A stretch of DNA of 30,038 nucleotides from Priapulus caudatus (taxonomy: Eukaryota; Priapulida; Priapulimorpha; Priapulimorphida; Priapulidae). The translations under genes were made by a program, and so were the position numbers. How positions within the stretch are numbered: the stretch's first letter is position 1; the number at the start of each line of letters is the position of its first letter. Shown here in pieces: positions 20,586-30,038 of this stretch. The DNA lies in contig NW_014577331.1 of the NCBI RefSeq assembly GCF_000485595.1, forward strand, positions 247,663-277,700, written 5' to 3'. The notes beneath the pieces were generated by a model. That model was not told where the DNA came from and did not search any database. It saw only the letters and a program-made list of their open reading frames with translations.

Positions 20586-22630
20586 CCATTGTGTACTGGC
20601 TGGTTTATGCAGCGGAGAACTTACATGCAAGGTACGTCTGCTTCCTATTTCATAAGTGAGGTCTACGGATGGAATATTATCATAGAAATATATGCTGGGA
20701 TAAAACCTCTTCATTTTAATTAATAATTTTGGTATAAATATTCTTCTGCTTGGGAAATATTGCGCATGCGCATGCGACCACCGTTTCAGACGTGCAGTAC
20801 GGCCTAAATAAAAGTACGTAATATAGCGTGCTGTAGGAGAGAGGGTGGGAGACTGAGGAAATGTGGCAGGGAAGACAGGCGAGGGGCGGTGGAAGAAGAA
20901 GGAGGCTGAGCGTGCGACAAGGGAGACAATTGGAAGGGCGGGCGGGGATGAAGTAGTAGTTTTGCACAATACTGGCTGGGGCGCTCTCCTAATTATAAAC
21001 ACATGTCTACTGATAAGAATTTATTACAGAAACCTATGCTGAGATACCCCCTGACCATATTAAATGCATTTTTCGCACAAAATATAACTTCTCTCGTAAG
21101 ATATTCCGCATGTGCTAAAAGAGTAATATAGCCAGATTGTGTACCGACTGGTTTATGCAGCGGTGAACTTACATGCAAGGTCTGCTTCCTATTTCATACG
21201 TGATTTCTACTGATGAAATATTATCATAGAAATCTATGTTGGGATAACCCCTCTCCATTTTAAATTGATAATTTTGGTAAAAATATTCTTCTTCTTGGGA
21301 GATTATGCGCATGCGCGAGCACCGTTTCAGACGTGCAGTACGGCCTAAATAAAAGTACGTAATATAGCTTGCTGCGGGAGCGAGGGGTGGGAAACTGAGG
21401 GAAGGTGGCAGGGAAGACAGCCGAGGGCGGTGGAAGAAGAAGGAGGCTGAGCGTACGACAAGGGAGACAAGGGGAAGGGCGGGCGGGCTTGAAGTAGTAG
21501 TTTTGCGCCCTACTGGCTATAGGGCGCTCTCCTAATTATAAAAACAGGTCTACTGATAACAATTCATTTCAGAAACCTATGCTGAGATACCCCCTGACCA
21601 TATTAAATGTATTGTCAGAGCAAAATATAACTCCTCTCGTGAGATATTCCGCATGCGCTAACACAGTAACGTAGTCAGATTGTGTACTGACTGGTTTATG
21701 CAGCGGTGAACTTACATGCAAGGTCTGCTTCCTATTTCATAAATGATTTCTACTGATAAAATATTATCATAGAAATCTATGCTGAGAGAACCGCTCCTCA
21801 TTTTAAATTCAAAATTTTGGCAAAATATTCTTCTTCTTGGGAGATATTGCGCATGCGCGAGCACCGTTTCAGACGTGCAGTACGTCCTAAATAAAAGTAC
21901 GTAATATAGCTTGCTACGGGAGCGAGGGTGGGAAACTGAGGGAAGGTGGCAGGGAAGACAGCCGAGGGGCGGTGGAAGAAGAAGTGCTGCGGGAGCGAGG
22001 GGTGGGAAACTGAAGGAAGGTGGCAGGGAAGACAGCCGAGGGCGGTGGAAGAAGGAGGAGGCGGAGCGTACGACAAGGGAGACAAGGGGAAGGGCGGGCG
22101 GGCTTGAAGTAGTAGTTTTGCGCCCTACTGGCTATAGGGCGCTCTCCTAATTATAAAAACAGGTCTACTGATAACAATTCATTTCAGAAACCTATGCTGA
22201 GATACCCCCTGACCATATTAATATGCTTTTTAGCACAAAATATATCTCTCTCGTGAGAATATTGCGATGTGCTAACAGTCGTAGCATGTTGGTGTTAACT
22301 GGTGATTAATGCCAGCGGAGACCTTAATTTTGTTTTTTTTTTGGGGCAAAAAAAGGGTCTGCCGCCTTTTTTTTTTTCTTTTTCATAAATGCAGGTCTAT
22401 ACATGATGGAATATTATCATAGAAATCTATGCTGGGGAGAACACCTCTTCATTTTAAATTCAAAATCTTGGCAAAATATATTCTTTTTCTTGGGAGATAT
22501 TGCGCATGCGCGAGCACCGTTTCAGACGTGCAGGACATTCCTAAATAAAAGTACGTAATATCAGCTTGCTGCGGAAGCGCAGGGGTGGGAGACTGAGGGA
22601 AGGTGGCCATGAAGACAGCCGAGGCGGTGA
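20586..22630. repeat. Tandem array of ~545-bp units, about 3.7 copies
   Basis: The anchor GTGTAC(T/C)G(G/A)CTGGTTTATG starts at 20591, 21139 and 21682 (periods 548 and 543), and a degraded fourth starts near 22291. Each unit contains GCGCATGCGC, CCGTTTCAGACGTGCAG, TAAATAAAAGTACGTAATAT and a G-rich GGTGGAAGAAGAAGG block. The third unit has an extra internal duplication of roughly 70 bp (21914-21981 and 21985-22052). The fourth has long homopolymers and ends mid-unit. No coding signature; it could be a satellite or tandem copies of a non-autonomous element. Confidence 0.85.
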
Positions 22631-22639
22631 CCGCGTGCG

Positions 22640-22815
22640 ACGGGCGTATTGTGTGGGAAGCTTGCTGCGTCCCGTGCCGCGCCGTTGCGTGCGTGCGTTT
22701 GGACGTGCTGTGCGTGTGGTGTACGGATGTACGTGTGCTTGTGCGTGTACGTGTGTTGCGTGGCGTGTGCGGTGGTGCTCGTGCGTGTGTGTGTGTGTGA
22801 ATATACGTATATATT
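22640..22815. repeat. GTGCGTGC-rich degenerate repeat
   Basis: GTGCGTGCG, GTGTACGG and GTACGTGTG words follow the end of the 545-bp array directly. The composition matches the reverse complement of the 18.3-19.1 kb minisatellite, but the units are too decayed to count. Confidence 0.55.
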
Positions 22816-23249
22816 GGTGTACGTATGAGTGTTGAAATGATGTTAAAGTGTACCTCAATCACTTTACTTGCACAGAATTTGCATGTATTTTTTCATGTTG
22901 TATAGAGCAGTTTTGTCCTGTAAGCGCAGAGGCAGGGCCAAATATCATGTAGGGCTCTACTCTGCAATGACGTCTTGTGGATAGAGAAAGTCAGTATTTT
23001 AGGTGTTGCGCCACAGTAGAGGGCATCTATAGCAGCAGGCCTGAATAAATACTACAGAGAAAATATTGAAATTTGGCGCCAATAATAATATCATATTATT
23101 ATATATATATTATATTATATATATATTATAGGTGCGTGCGTACGTGCGTGCGTGTATGTGGGTGCATGCCCGCCTGTGTTAGAGCGACTGAATGGTTTAT
23201 ATCGTGAACCCCCCCCCCCCCCAGTGTGTCGAGATCTCGCCATCATGAT
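22816..23249. other. Non-coding stretch with AT and poly-C microsatellites
   Basis: No gene seen. There are an (AT)n/(ATT)n tract at 23083-23131, a (GTGC)n run at 23132-23155 and a run of 14 C at 23209-23222. Confidence 0.6.
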
Positions 23250-23639
23250 CAGGCCCGTAGCCAGGGGGGGTTCGGGGGTTCGCACGAACCCCCCCCCCCT
23301 GAGCAATTTATTTTATTTTTTTAATTTGCAAGAATTTCACCTCAGGTCGCTCCATTTTAGTGTAATAATTGCAAAATCTCCATCGTGCGGAGGGTGAACA
23401 CCCTTCCCACACCTCCCCACTCGGTCGCTTTGCGCCCGAAGGCAGCGGGTGTCTACATCCAGGGGGTCCGGACCCGCCTTGCTCGCGCAGAAAACGCAGG
23501 TTCTGAGGGTGTCTAATTTTTCTTTTAAAAACAATTTCTGGGGGAGGGCCCCAGATCCCCTTTCCGCGTGCTGCGCATTTTGAGTTACGCGGTCTTAGAC
23601 CCCCCCCCCCCCCTGGCACAAATCCTGTACACGCCCCTG
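23250..23639. mobile_element. hAT-like MITE with CAGG..CGT...CAGG ends
   Basis: The left terminus CAGGCCCGTAGCCAGG pairs imperfectly with the right terminus CCTGTACACGCCCCTG. The interior carries paired poly-G/poly-C runs, GGGTTCGCACGAACCCC and no transposase. The arrangement (short imperfect TIRs, G/C homopolymers near the ends) resembles the MITE at 9972-10320 but the sequences differ. No target duplication was identified. Confidence 0.6.
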
Positions 23640-24110
23640 CGTCAGCAAATTGCTCAAACATTTGAAGAAACGAAACCCCCCCCCAGTATAGCTGCTTACG
23701 GCCTGGGCCGGATTCATCAACGTTGCACGTAAAGTCGATTGCGTACGCCAAAGGTTCTACGAAGTACGTACGTCAAAGCTCCGTAGGTGTGCGATTCTAT
23801 CAACGCATCGTAGAGTCCTTACGTACGCAATGTTTGAGAATCGAGTGTTAAATTCCCTACGTCGTGCGTATGCATGCTGGGCTGTGGAGGGTGGTGTGCT
23901 AGCATAACATCACACTGTGCGAACATACCATAGACAACCCAGCTAGATATAACACCTGTGTTATATACTCCTACTTTGATAGGAACCGAACAGACGCCGC
24001 TCTTTGTATTTAAACATTGGCTCGTCTAGTGCTCGTTTTTTCTGGGGGTCTACATGAGTGTGGGGATGTGATAGTTATGCGTGTGTATTCTGTTTTCGTA
24101 ATTCGATCAA
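23640..24110. other. Non-coding; possible element terminus at 23706
   Basis: GGGCCGGATTCATCAACGTT at 23706 followed by repeated TACGTACG words (23764, 23820) looks like the left end of a DNA element. No right end is seen before the satellite begins. No gene. Confidence 0.35.
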
Positions 24111-25081
24111 TTTATTCCGTATGCGTGAATCGATGATTCGATGCATCATTTCGATGCGTGAATCGAATGATGCATCGAATCACTTCGATTCACGCATCGA
24201 ATTCAATTCGATTCACGCAATCGATCATTCGCATTCACGATTCGAATTGATTCGATGCAATCATTCGATGCGTGAATCGAAATGATTCGATTGCGTGAGT
24301 CGAATGATTTCTTATGCGTTTGAATCGAATGATTTCGATGCATCATTTCGATGTCACGCATCGAATCATTCGATTCACGCACCTTCGGAATCAGTCATTC
24401 ACGCAATCGCGAATGATGCATCGAATCAGTTCGATGCGTGATCGAATGATTCGATGCGTGAAATCGAATGATTCGATGCGTGAATCGAATTGAATTCGAT
24501 GCGTGCAATCGAATGATGCATTCGAATCATTCGATTCGCGCATCGGAATATTCGATTTCACGCTCGAATGATTGATCAAGTGATTCGAATGCGTTGAATC
24601 GCGAATGATTCGCATCGTGAAGTCGAATGATTCGATGCTGCTGAATTCGGATCCATTCGATTCAACGCATCGATAATTGATTCGATGCAGCTATTCGATG
24701 CGTGAATCGAGTGATTCGATGCGCGGAATCGATGATTCGATGCATCATTCGATTCACGCATCGGAATCATTCGATTCACGCCATCGAATCATTTCGATTC
24801 ACGCGCATCGAATCATTCGAGTTCACGCCCATCGAATCATTTCGATTCACGCCATCGCAATCATTCGATTTCAGCCATCGAATCATTTCGATGCATCATT
24901 CATGCGCTGAATTCGAATGATTTCGATGCGTGAATCGAATGATTCGATGCGTTGAATCGAATGATGTGATCGAATCATCTCGATTCCACGGATTCGAATC
25001 ATTCGATTCGCGCATCGAATCATTTCGATTCACGCATCGAATGATGCATCGAAGTGTTTCATGCGTGAATCGACACTGATT
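24111..25081. repeat. Palindromic ATCGAATGATTCGAT satellite
   Basis: Short units of about 21 bp alternate GCGTGA or TCACGC with a near-palindromic core ATCGAATGATTCGAT (7-bp arms around one G). Because the core is symmetric, blocks in both orientations are interleaved. Many units have single-base insertions, some probably sequencing error. All frames give Ile/Arg/His/Ser-rich pseudo-ORFs. Confidence 0.9.
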
Positions 25082-25097
25082 CGTGCGTGGAATCAAA

Positions 25098-25185
25098 TAA
25101 AACAAAATATGCGATAAATCGAATTTATACTGTGATAATCGAATGTTAATATGTGATAAACGAATGTATATGCCGATAAAATTCA
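25098..25185. repeat. Diverged edge of the satellite
   Basis: At least three units of roughly 21-22 bp share GATAAATCGAAT, GATAATCGAATG and GATAAACGAATG with AT-rich linkers. They keep the CGAAT core but lose the GCGTGA part, as expected of an array boundary. Confidence 0.6.
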
Positions 25186-25289
25186 ACCATGTAAAACAAA
25201 AATCGAATTATTGGACACAAAACAACAGTTGCCATAGATACGTGTCCTCATTTTGTGTTGATGATTGCGTTCAACACTCATGGAAAGCA

Positions 25290-27425
25290 GCACCAACGTA
25301 CGACACGTGCGTTGCGTGCGTGCGCTCGTGTTACGTACACGTGCGTGCGTGTGTGGCGTGCGACGTACCACGTGGGTGCGGGTGCCGTGTCATGTGCACG
25401 TGTGCGTGCGACCTCTGTTGGCGGAGGACTGGTGTGCGGTACACGTTGCGTGAGTGGCGTACGTACACATGGCGTAGCGTGGTGTGTACGTACACGTGCG
25501 TGCGCTGCGTTCGGTTGTGTTGCGTTGCGTGTAACGTACACGTGCTCGTGACGCTGCGTGTAAGTACACGTGACCGTGTCGTGGTGCACCGTACACACAG
25601 TGTCGTGCCGGTGGGTGTGCACGTACACGCCGCGTGCTGTGCGTGCTGACATCGTGCACGATCGCGTGCCGTGCGTGGTGCGTGCGTGCGGTTTGCAATG
25701 CCCACCCGCCAGCCGCTTTATAACCACCCCGGGACGAGAATCACCGACCCCCCGTACGCGTGCGTGCGTAGCGTAGTTGCCACACGTACACGGGCGCGCG
25801 GGTGCTGTGGTGTGCACGTACCGACGGGCTGTGCTGGTTGCGATCGTGCCACGTGCCTGTGCGTGTGTGTGCACGTACACGTACGGTGGCGTGCTTGCTG
25901 TGTGTGACGTACACGGGCCGTGCTACGTGCACGTAGACACGTGCGTGGTGCTTGTGGCGTGTACACGCTTACATCGTGCGCTGCGTTTGCGTCGTGTGCT
26001 ACGTTACACGTGCGTGCGTGCGTGTGTGCGTGCCCCGTGTCACGTAGCACGTTGCGTGCGTGGCGTGTCACGTATCACGTGCGTGCAGTGGTGCTGTCAT
26101 ACACGGTGCGTGGACGTGCGCTGTGCACGTACACGTGTGCGTGCGTGCGTGCATGTGCAAGTGCGGAGCTCGACACGACGCGGCCCTAACCGTCGTGTGC
26201 ACGTACACTTGTACGTCGACCGTGGGCGTCTCGATGCCCGTCTGGCCCTGCGTGCGTGATGCCGTACACGGCTGGCGGTGGCCCCGCCGGTGTGTTACCG
26301 ATACACTGTCGGGAGCCGCCCGCCCGTCTGCGTGTCGTGCGTGCGCTTGCAGTGCACTGGTGCACGTGTCCGTGCAGTGTGTGGTCCTGCACTCGGTCAT
26401 CTGCTGCACGTACCCACCGATCAAGTGCGCGCTGCGTTGCACCGGTCCTCCTTCACTTGCTCCCCCGTTCCCGGCTGTATTACCCGCTACAAGGGCGTGG
26501 GCCGTCCACGTAGACACGGTACAGGCCGTGCGTGCTTGTGTCTGCTTGATCACAGCCCGGTGTGTACCGTACACCGGCGCGGTGCGTGCCCCGTAGCCCC
26601 CTCGCCCGTTCTGTGGCGTGGCGGCCGTCCGCCGACCGGCACGGCCGCCACGACACGGGCTGCCGTGGGCATCGATAGCACGTGGGGCGCCAGCGCCTCC
26701 TACCCGCCGATATCACGCCACGGAACCTCCGCAGGAACCGGCACGGCCCAACCCCTCGTGTCGTGCTAACACTCCTACCCGTCGATACGCCGACGAGCTA
26801 GGAGACGCCTCAGTGTCTCAGGACGAGCACCCCGTCCACCAGAGCCAACTGCCCTTAATCCGGCATCGGTGACGGATGGTGGCACAAATGCTCCCCGTAT
26901 AGCCTGTGCTTGTGCGCGTGCTGCGTGCCGTGCGATGACATGCTGCACGTGCTGTGCGTAAGTGTGCTGTGCATGTACGACCGTACCGTGGGCCTGCGTG
27001 TCGTAGCCGTGTGATACGTACACGGGTCGATGGGTGTATCTGTGTCACGTTACACTGTGCTGTGCGGTGCGGGCGGCGCGGGTACGTACACGGGAAGCTA
27101 ATACTCGCCCCGTTGCGTGCCCGCGCTGTGCACCGGGTACACGTTGAGCGTGCGTTGCGTGGCTGTACGTACACTGGCGGGAGCCGTGGGAGAAACCCGT
27201 GTGCACACGGTACATACGTGCGTGCTTGGTGCACGTGGGTGCGTTCTGTGCGTTGGGCTGCACCGTACACCGTTGCGGATGCGTGTGCCGTGTGCGTTCG
27301 TATGCGTTTCCAGTGCACCGTACACCGTGCTGTGCGGTGTGCACGTACAAGCTGCGTGCGTGTGCACGCTCCCACGTGTGTAGCGTTGTGCTACGTGACA
27401 CGGTGTGTGTCGTGATGACATCGTA
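25290..27425. repeat. Degenerate GTGCGTGCGT/GTGCACGTACAC array
   Basis: CGTACAC or CACGTACAC recurs dozens of times, at irregular spacing, between GTGCGTGC blocks. The core GTGCACGTACAC is the reverse complement of the core at 18311-19108. Units are far more mutated, and patches such as 25690-25760 and 26620-26800 lack the motif. Long ORFs with Cys/Val/Arg or His/Thr bias are compositional only. Confidence 0.75.
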
Positions 27426-28390
27426 CACGGCCGTAACTGGACGAATCGCTTATAACCGAAAACAATGCCAAGCTATGACAAAAGAATGGCGTTCAAAGGC
27501 GTCTGTTATGAGTAATTATTTATTTACTTTCTTAGTTGCCAGTTAGTAATTCTTTATTGAATGTTTTCTCAATAAGAGTAATGCACTGCTGCCGCCGTAT
27601 ATGGCTGGAAACACCTGCGAGAATTTCGAAAGTGGGTTTTCCTCCGGGACCTCGTCAGCTCCCGTGTAGAGTTACCGCACTTAAGGTTTAGCGGGTTAAA
27701 TTTTTAGCTTGGGCCATTGAATCGCACCTAAAACGGGCCCTTTCGCTTTGCCGTACGCGAAATCGTACGATAATTTTACTAAATGCTGTGTTGATGAAAT
27801 CGCAACCTAAGCAACGTCGATTATGCGGTACACAATGATTTAGGCAAAAAATATTTTGCACCGTACCCCGCCAGGCCTGATGCAATCGGGTACCCCCTGA
27901 TGATGATAGTTTCCGATCCAATCACGATCGACCACGATCCGCATGTAGTATATCGATTAATTTGCAATGCCGTGCGCTCAGCTTTTACTTAATTGTAGAA
28001 ACATAGAAATATAAATGCGCTATCGCCGTACTACTTCGGTTCATATACTGACGTATGTCACAAACTGTATTTACGGATTGCTTCCTGTATATATGTCCGA
28101 GATATAAACGGAACGGTGCTTGGAGGCGTTAGAAGGTTATGCCGCCTCAATTGTTTCAAACAGCTTTATTTCTGGGACGGGCCAGTGAGCGGTCCCTGGC
28201 AGTGAGAGTGAGCGGTCCCTGGCAGACTTGATGTCACCGTGTGTAGTAGTTTGAGTATTAGTTATTGTTTAGTATTAGTTGTATTAGTAGTTGAGCAACG
28301 CACCGTGTGTAACGGGCAACCCGCGGGCGCGTCTGTCGATATGTGAGACGCGGCTAGCGTAACGAAATGTACTCACGGCGCAGACGGCTC
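27426..28390. other. Apparently unique non-coding DNA
   Basis: No repeat family or gene was recognised. A 19-bp duplication AGTGAGCGGTCCCTGGCAG occurs at 28184-28202 and 28207-28225. The longest open frame (77 codons, minus strand, ending near 27688) has no recognisable motif. Confidence 0.4.
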
Positions 28391-28400
28391 TATAATATAC

Positions 28401-28618
28401 CGTTGAAATATACACGCGGGTACCCATCAGGAGTCAGAGCACGTTTATATGCACGTAGCGAGTCCTCGCGCGGTGAAATATACACGAGATGTGAATAGGT
28501 TTGCATGCGGATATGCTTTATTGCTGCCTTGCGCGGTGAAATATGCAATATACGCGCAGATGCGTCACATAGTGCCCCCGTTCGGTGAAACAATAAAATA
28601 TTGCCCTCGTTCGGTGAA
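28401..28618. repeat. Five interspersed CGGTGAAA motifs
   Basis: C(G/T)GTTGAAATATACAC-type motifs start at 28401, 28471, 28534, 28583 and 28612, with spacings of 70, 63, 49 and 29 bp. The first is CGTTGAAATA and the others CGGTGAAA(T/C)A. The spacing shrinks rightwards. Confidence 0.6.
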
Positions 28619-28735
28619 ACAATGACTGTATGCACATACACTTGTCATATACATATTTTATTGTTTCACCGAACGGGGGCACTATGCGACGCATCTGCGT
28701 GTAATCGTAGGCCCCTATTCATCTCGCGTATATTC
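28478..28735. mobile_element. Large foldback (inverted repeat)
   Basis: The inner arms 28554-28603 and 28652-28701 are about 50 bp with only a couple of mismatches, including AGTGCCCCCGTTCGGTGAAA and its complement. The spacer is 48 bp. A second paired segment, TATACACGAGATGTGAATAGG-like at 28480-28500 and CCTATTCATCTCGCGTATA at 28716-28734, extends the structure after an unpaired left bulge. It is likely a foldback/MITE-type element; no coding sequence. Confidence 0.75.
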
Positions 28736-28803
28736 CCTATTATCTACTCCTGATATATATATACGGACAGACAGACGGTATTAGGTAAATGTGTCACTGT
28801 GTT

Positions 28804-28976
<173 letters not shown>

Positions 28977-29372
28977 TGTCGCTGAGCTGTGTTGCGTACG
29001 CCCACCGCACGAGGGCACGCGCAGTGCTTAAATAAAAAAGATGGCAGCGGAAAAAGAAGATGGTCGGCATCAAACTCCACGACAGATGGCGCTCTCGCTC
29101 TGGCTCATTTCTACTGGCTCATTCTACCTTCTCTGGCGTATTATCATGAGTGTGGGAAGAGGCACTGCATGCAGTTTGGGTCGGCATAACACATATAACA
29201 TGTTACATAACACATATAACATGTTATATATGATATCTATGGTACAAATAGAGATCAGTGGTGTGCGTGTGCGGTACTGGGCAGCGCGAACACAGGTGAC
29301 AGCTAGCTAGGTCTCCCGCTAAACAGCAGGGAAATGTGGTTCGACTATCATGCACCATGTCATGTACTACAT
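28977..29372. other. Non-coding region with a doubtful short ORF
   Basis: A frame starts at ATG 29041 in a good context (AAAGATGGC) and runs 89 codons to 29310, beginning MAAEKEDGRH with a hydrophobic stretch LWLISTGSFYLLW. It runs through a 21-bp tandem duplication (29185-29226, starting CATAACACATATAAC). No family is recognised; it could be a first exon but nothing confirms it. Confidence 0.3.
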
Positions 29373-29430
29373 GATACAATAATGTAACCCAAACCCAAGA
29401 GGATAGGGGTTTGGGTTACATTATTGTATC
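29373..29430. repeat. Perfect 24-bp hairpin, 10-nt loop
   Basis: The arms 29373-29396 and 29407-29430 are exact reverse complements (GATACAATAATGTAACCC...), with a 10-base loop. Weaker pairing continues outward through CATGTA/TACATG. It could be a transposon foldback or encode an RNA hairpin. Confidence 0.85.
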
Positions 29431-30038
29431 TACATGGCATGTGATTAATAAAGTGACTGGGTGGTATCCTACTCCCCTAATTCGCGATATAATTCGATAT
29501 AATATTAAATCATTCATCCGTAAAAAATTTATTACAAGTCTTCCCGATAGTTAATTACGTGCATTTTGGGGCATTTCGAGTCATTCCGTGTCAACCGAGA
29601 GTCACTTTGAGTCATTTCGGTGTTTAGGGATAGGGGGTCGTATCGTGGGCCCGTAGTATGGGTTTAGCGTATACGAACTAGTAGTTACCGCCAGCTAGTG
29701 AAGACCGAAGAGCAAGAAGTCGTGTTTACAATTTGACATCCAATGTAACATTATGGTAAGTCTGAAACGTTTTGCTATTGCTTCTGACTTTCTTCTGTGT
29801 GCTATAAAGCATAAGCCATACTATTACTAGCTCTAGAACTATATCCCGGGCCTCCGCTCCGCCGCAGGTCTATATTAGTCTAGAACTAGCTCTAGTACTA
29901 TAGCCGCTTACATTAACTGCCGCTGGCATTTAATGTAAGGCTGTGTCTCCTGCAACGGTACCGTCGCCAGTGTTCGAAATTCACGTCGGCCCGTCGGCCC
30001 GCCGCCGACAGTTTCGATGCCGGGCCTACAGCTTCTTG
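29431..30038. other. Non-coding with small repeats
   Basis: GAGTCATTTCG-like words recur at 29578-29620. CTAGAACTAGCTCTAGTACTA at 29880 echoes CTAGCTCTAGAACTATA at 29827. A 10-bp hairpin CTTACATTAA/TTAATGTAAG lies at 29907-29939. GTCGGCCCGTCGGCCCG is near 29986. One ATG is followed directly by GTAAGT at 29753-29761. No gene can be supported. Confidence 0.45.

Noticed and set aside
23308-23751. 147-codon minus-strand frame (Gly/Pro-rich)
   Set aside because: It lies inside a hAT-like MITE with poly-C runs; no conserved domain.
25183-27428. Overlapping 100-200-codon Cys/Val/Arg and His/Thr frames
   Set aside because: Degenerate GTGCGTGC array; no start context, domain or consistent reading frame.
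28401-28618. CRISPR-like spaced repeats (CGGTGAAA motifs)
   Set aside because: Motifs are short, spacing is uneven and the context is a eukaryotic foldback with no cas genes.
29300-29350. tRNA-like A-box (TAGCTAGGT) and B-box (GGTTCGACT)
   Set aside because: The expected T-arm and anticodon stems do not pair, and the acceptor ends are not complementary.

Overview
This is nuclear DNA of an animal with motile cilia. Introns are GT-AG and mostly 150-760 bp. Terminal-inverted-repeat elements, minisatellites and microsatellites are abundant, and there are no bacterial-type genes. The intron-dense gene next to GC-rich repeat islands would fit a sponge or another non-bilaterian marine invertebrate, but that placement is a guess.

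One gene is well supported. On the minus strand from 10536 down to 184, nineteen exons can be joined with consistent splice phases into 1118 codons (3354 bp). The product looks like DLEC1/CFAP81, an axonemal protein built from ASH/Ig-like domains. The start codon is present and the C-terminal exons lie beyond the left edge. A GTTCCC-CGTAAC element, close to an RFX X-box, sits about 130 bp upstream of the ATG. Several introns carry transposon remnants, including a MITE that ends 14 bp from the exon-1 donor site.

From 11.2 to 17.5 kb there is no believable gene. A clean purine-rich minisatellite (11.23-11.52 kb) is followed by an error-laden second copy of 9811-11265, which includes a corrupted DLEC1 exon 1. 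Then come noisy purine-rich and pyrimidine-rich arrays, exactly 25 N, and a clean head-to-head GA/CT array. The pattern looks like uncorrected long-read gap filling. Long ORFs here are repeat translations.

From 17.5 to 30 kb the window is repeat-dominated: a TA-flanked TIR element whose interior is an expanded GTGCACGTACAC-type minisatellite (18.19-19.25 kb); a roughly 545-bp tandem array (20.59-22.63 kb); a hAT-like MITE (23.25-23.64 kb); a palindromic ATCGAATGATTCGAT satellite (24.1-25.2 kb); a diverged opposite-strand relative of the 18-kb minisatellite (25.3-27.4 kb); a large foldback (28.48-28.74 kb); a TG microsatellite (28.8-28.98 kb); and a near-perfect hairpin (29.37-29.43 kb). No convincing protein gene was found to the right of DLEC1. 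All calls were made by reading the sequence; no alignment or search was run.
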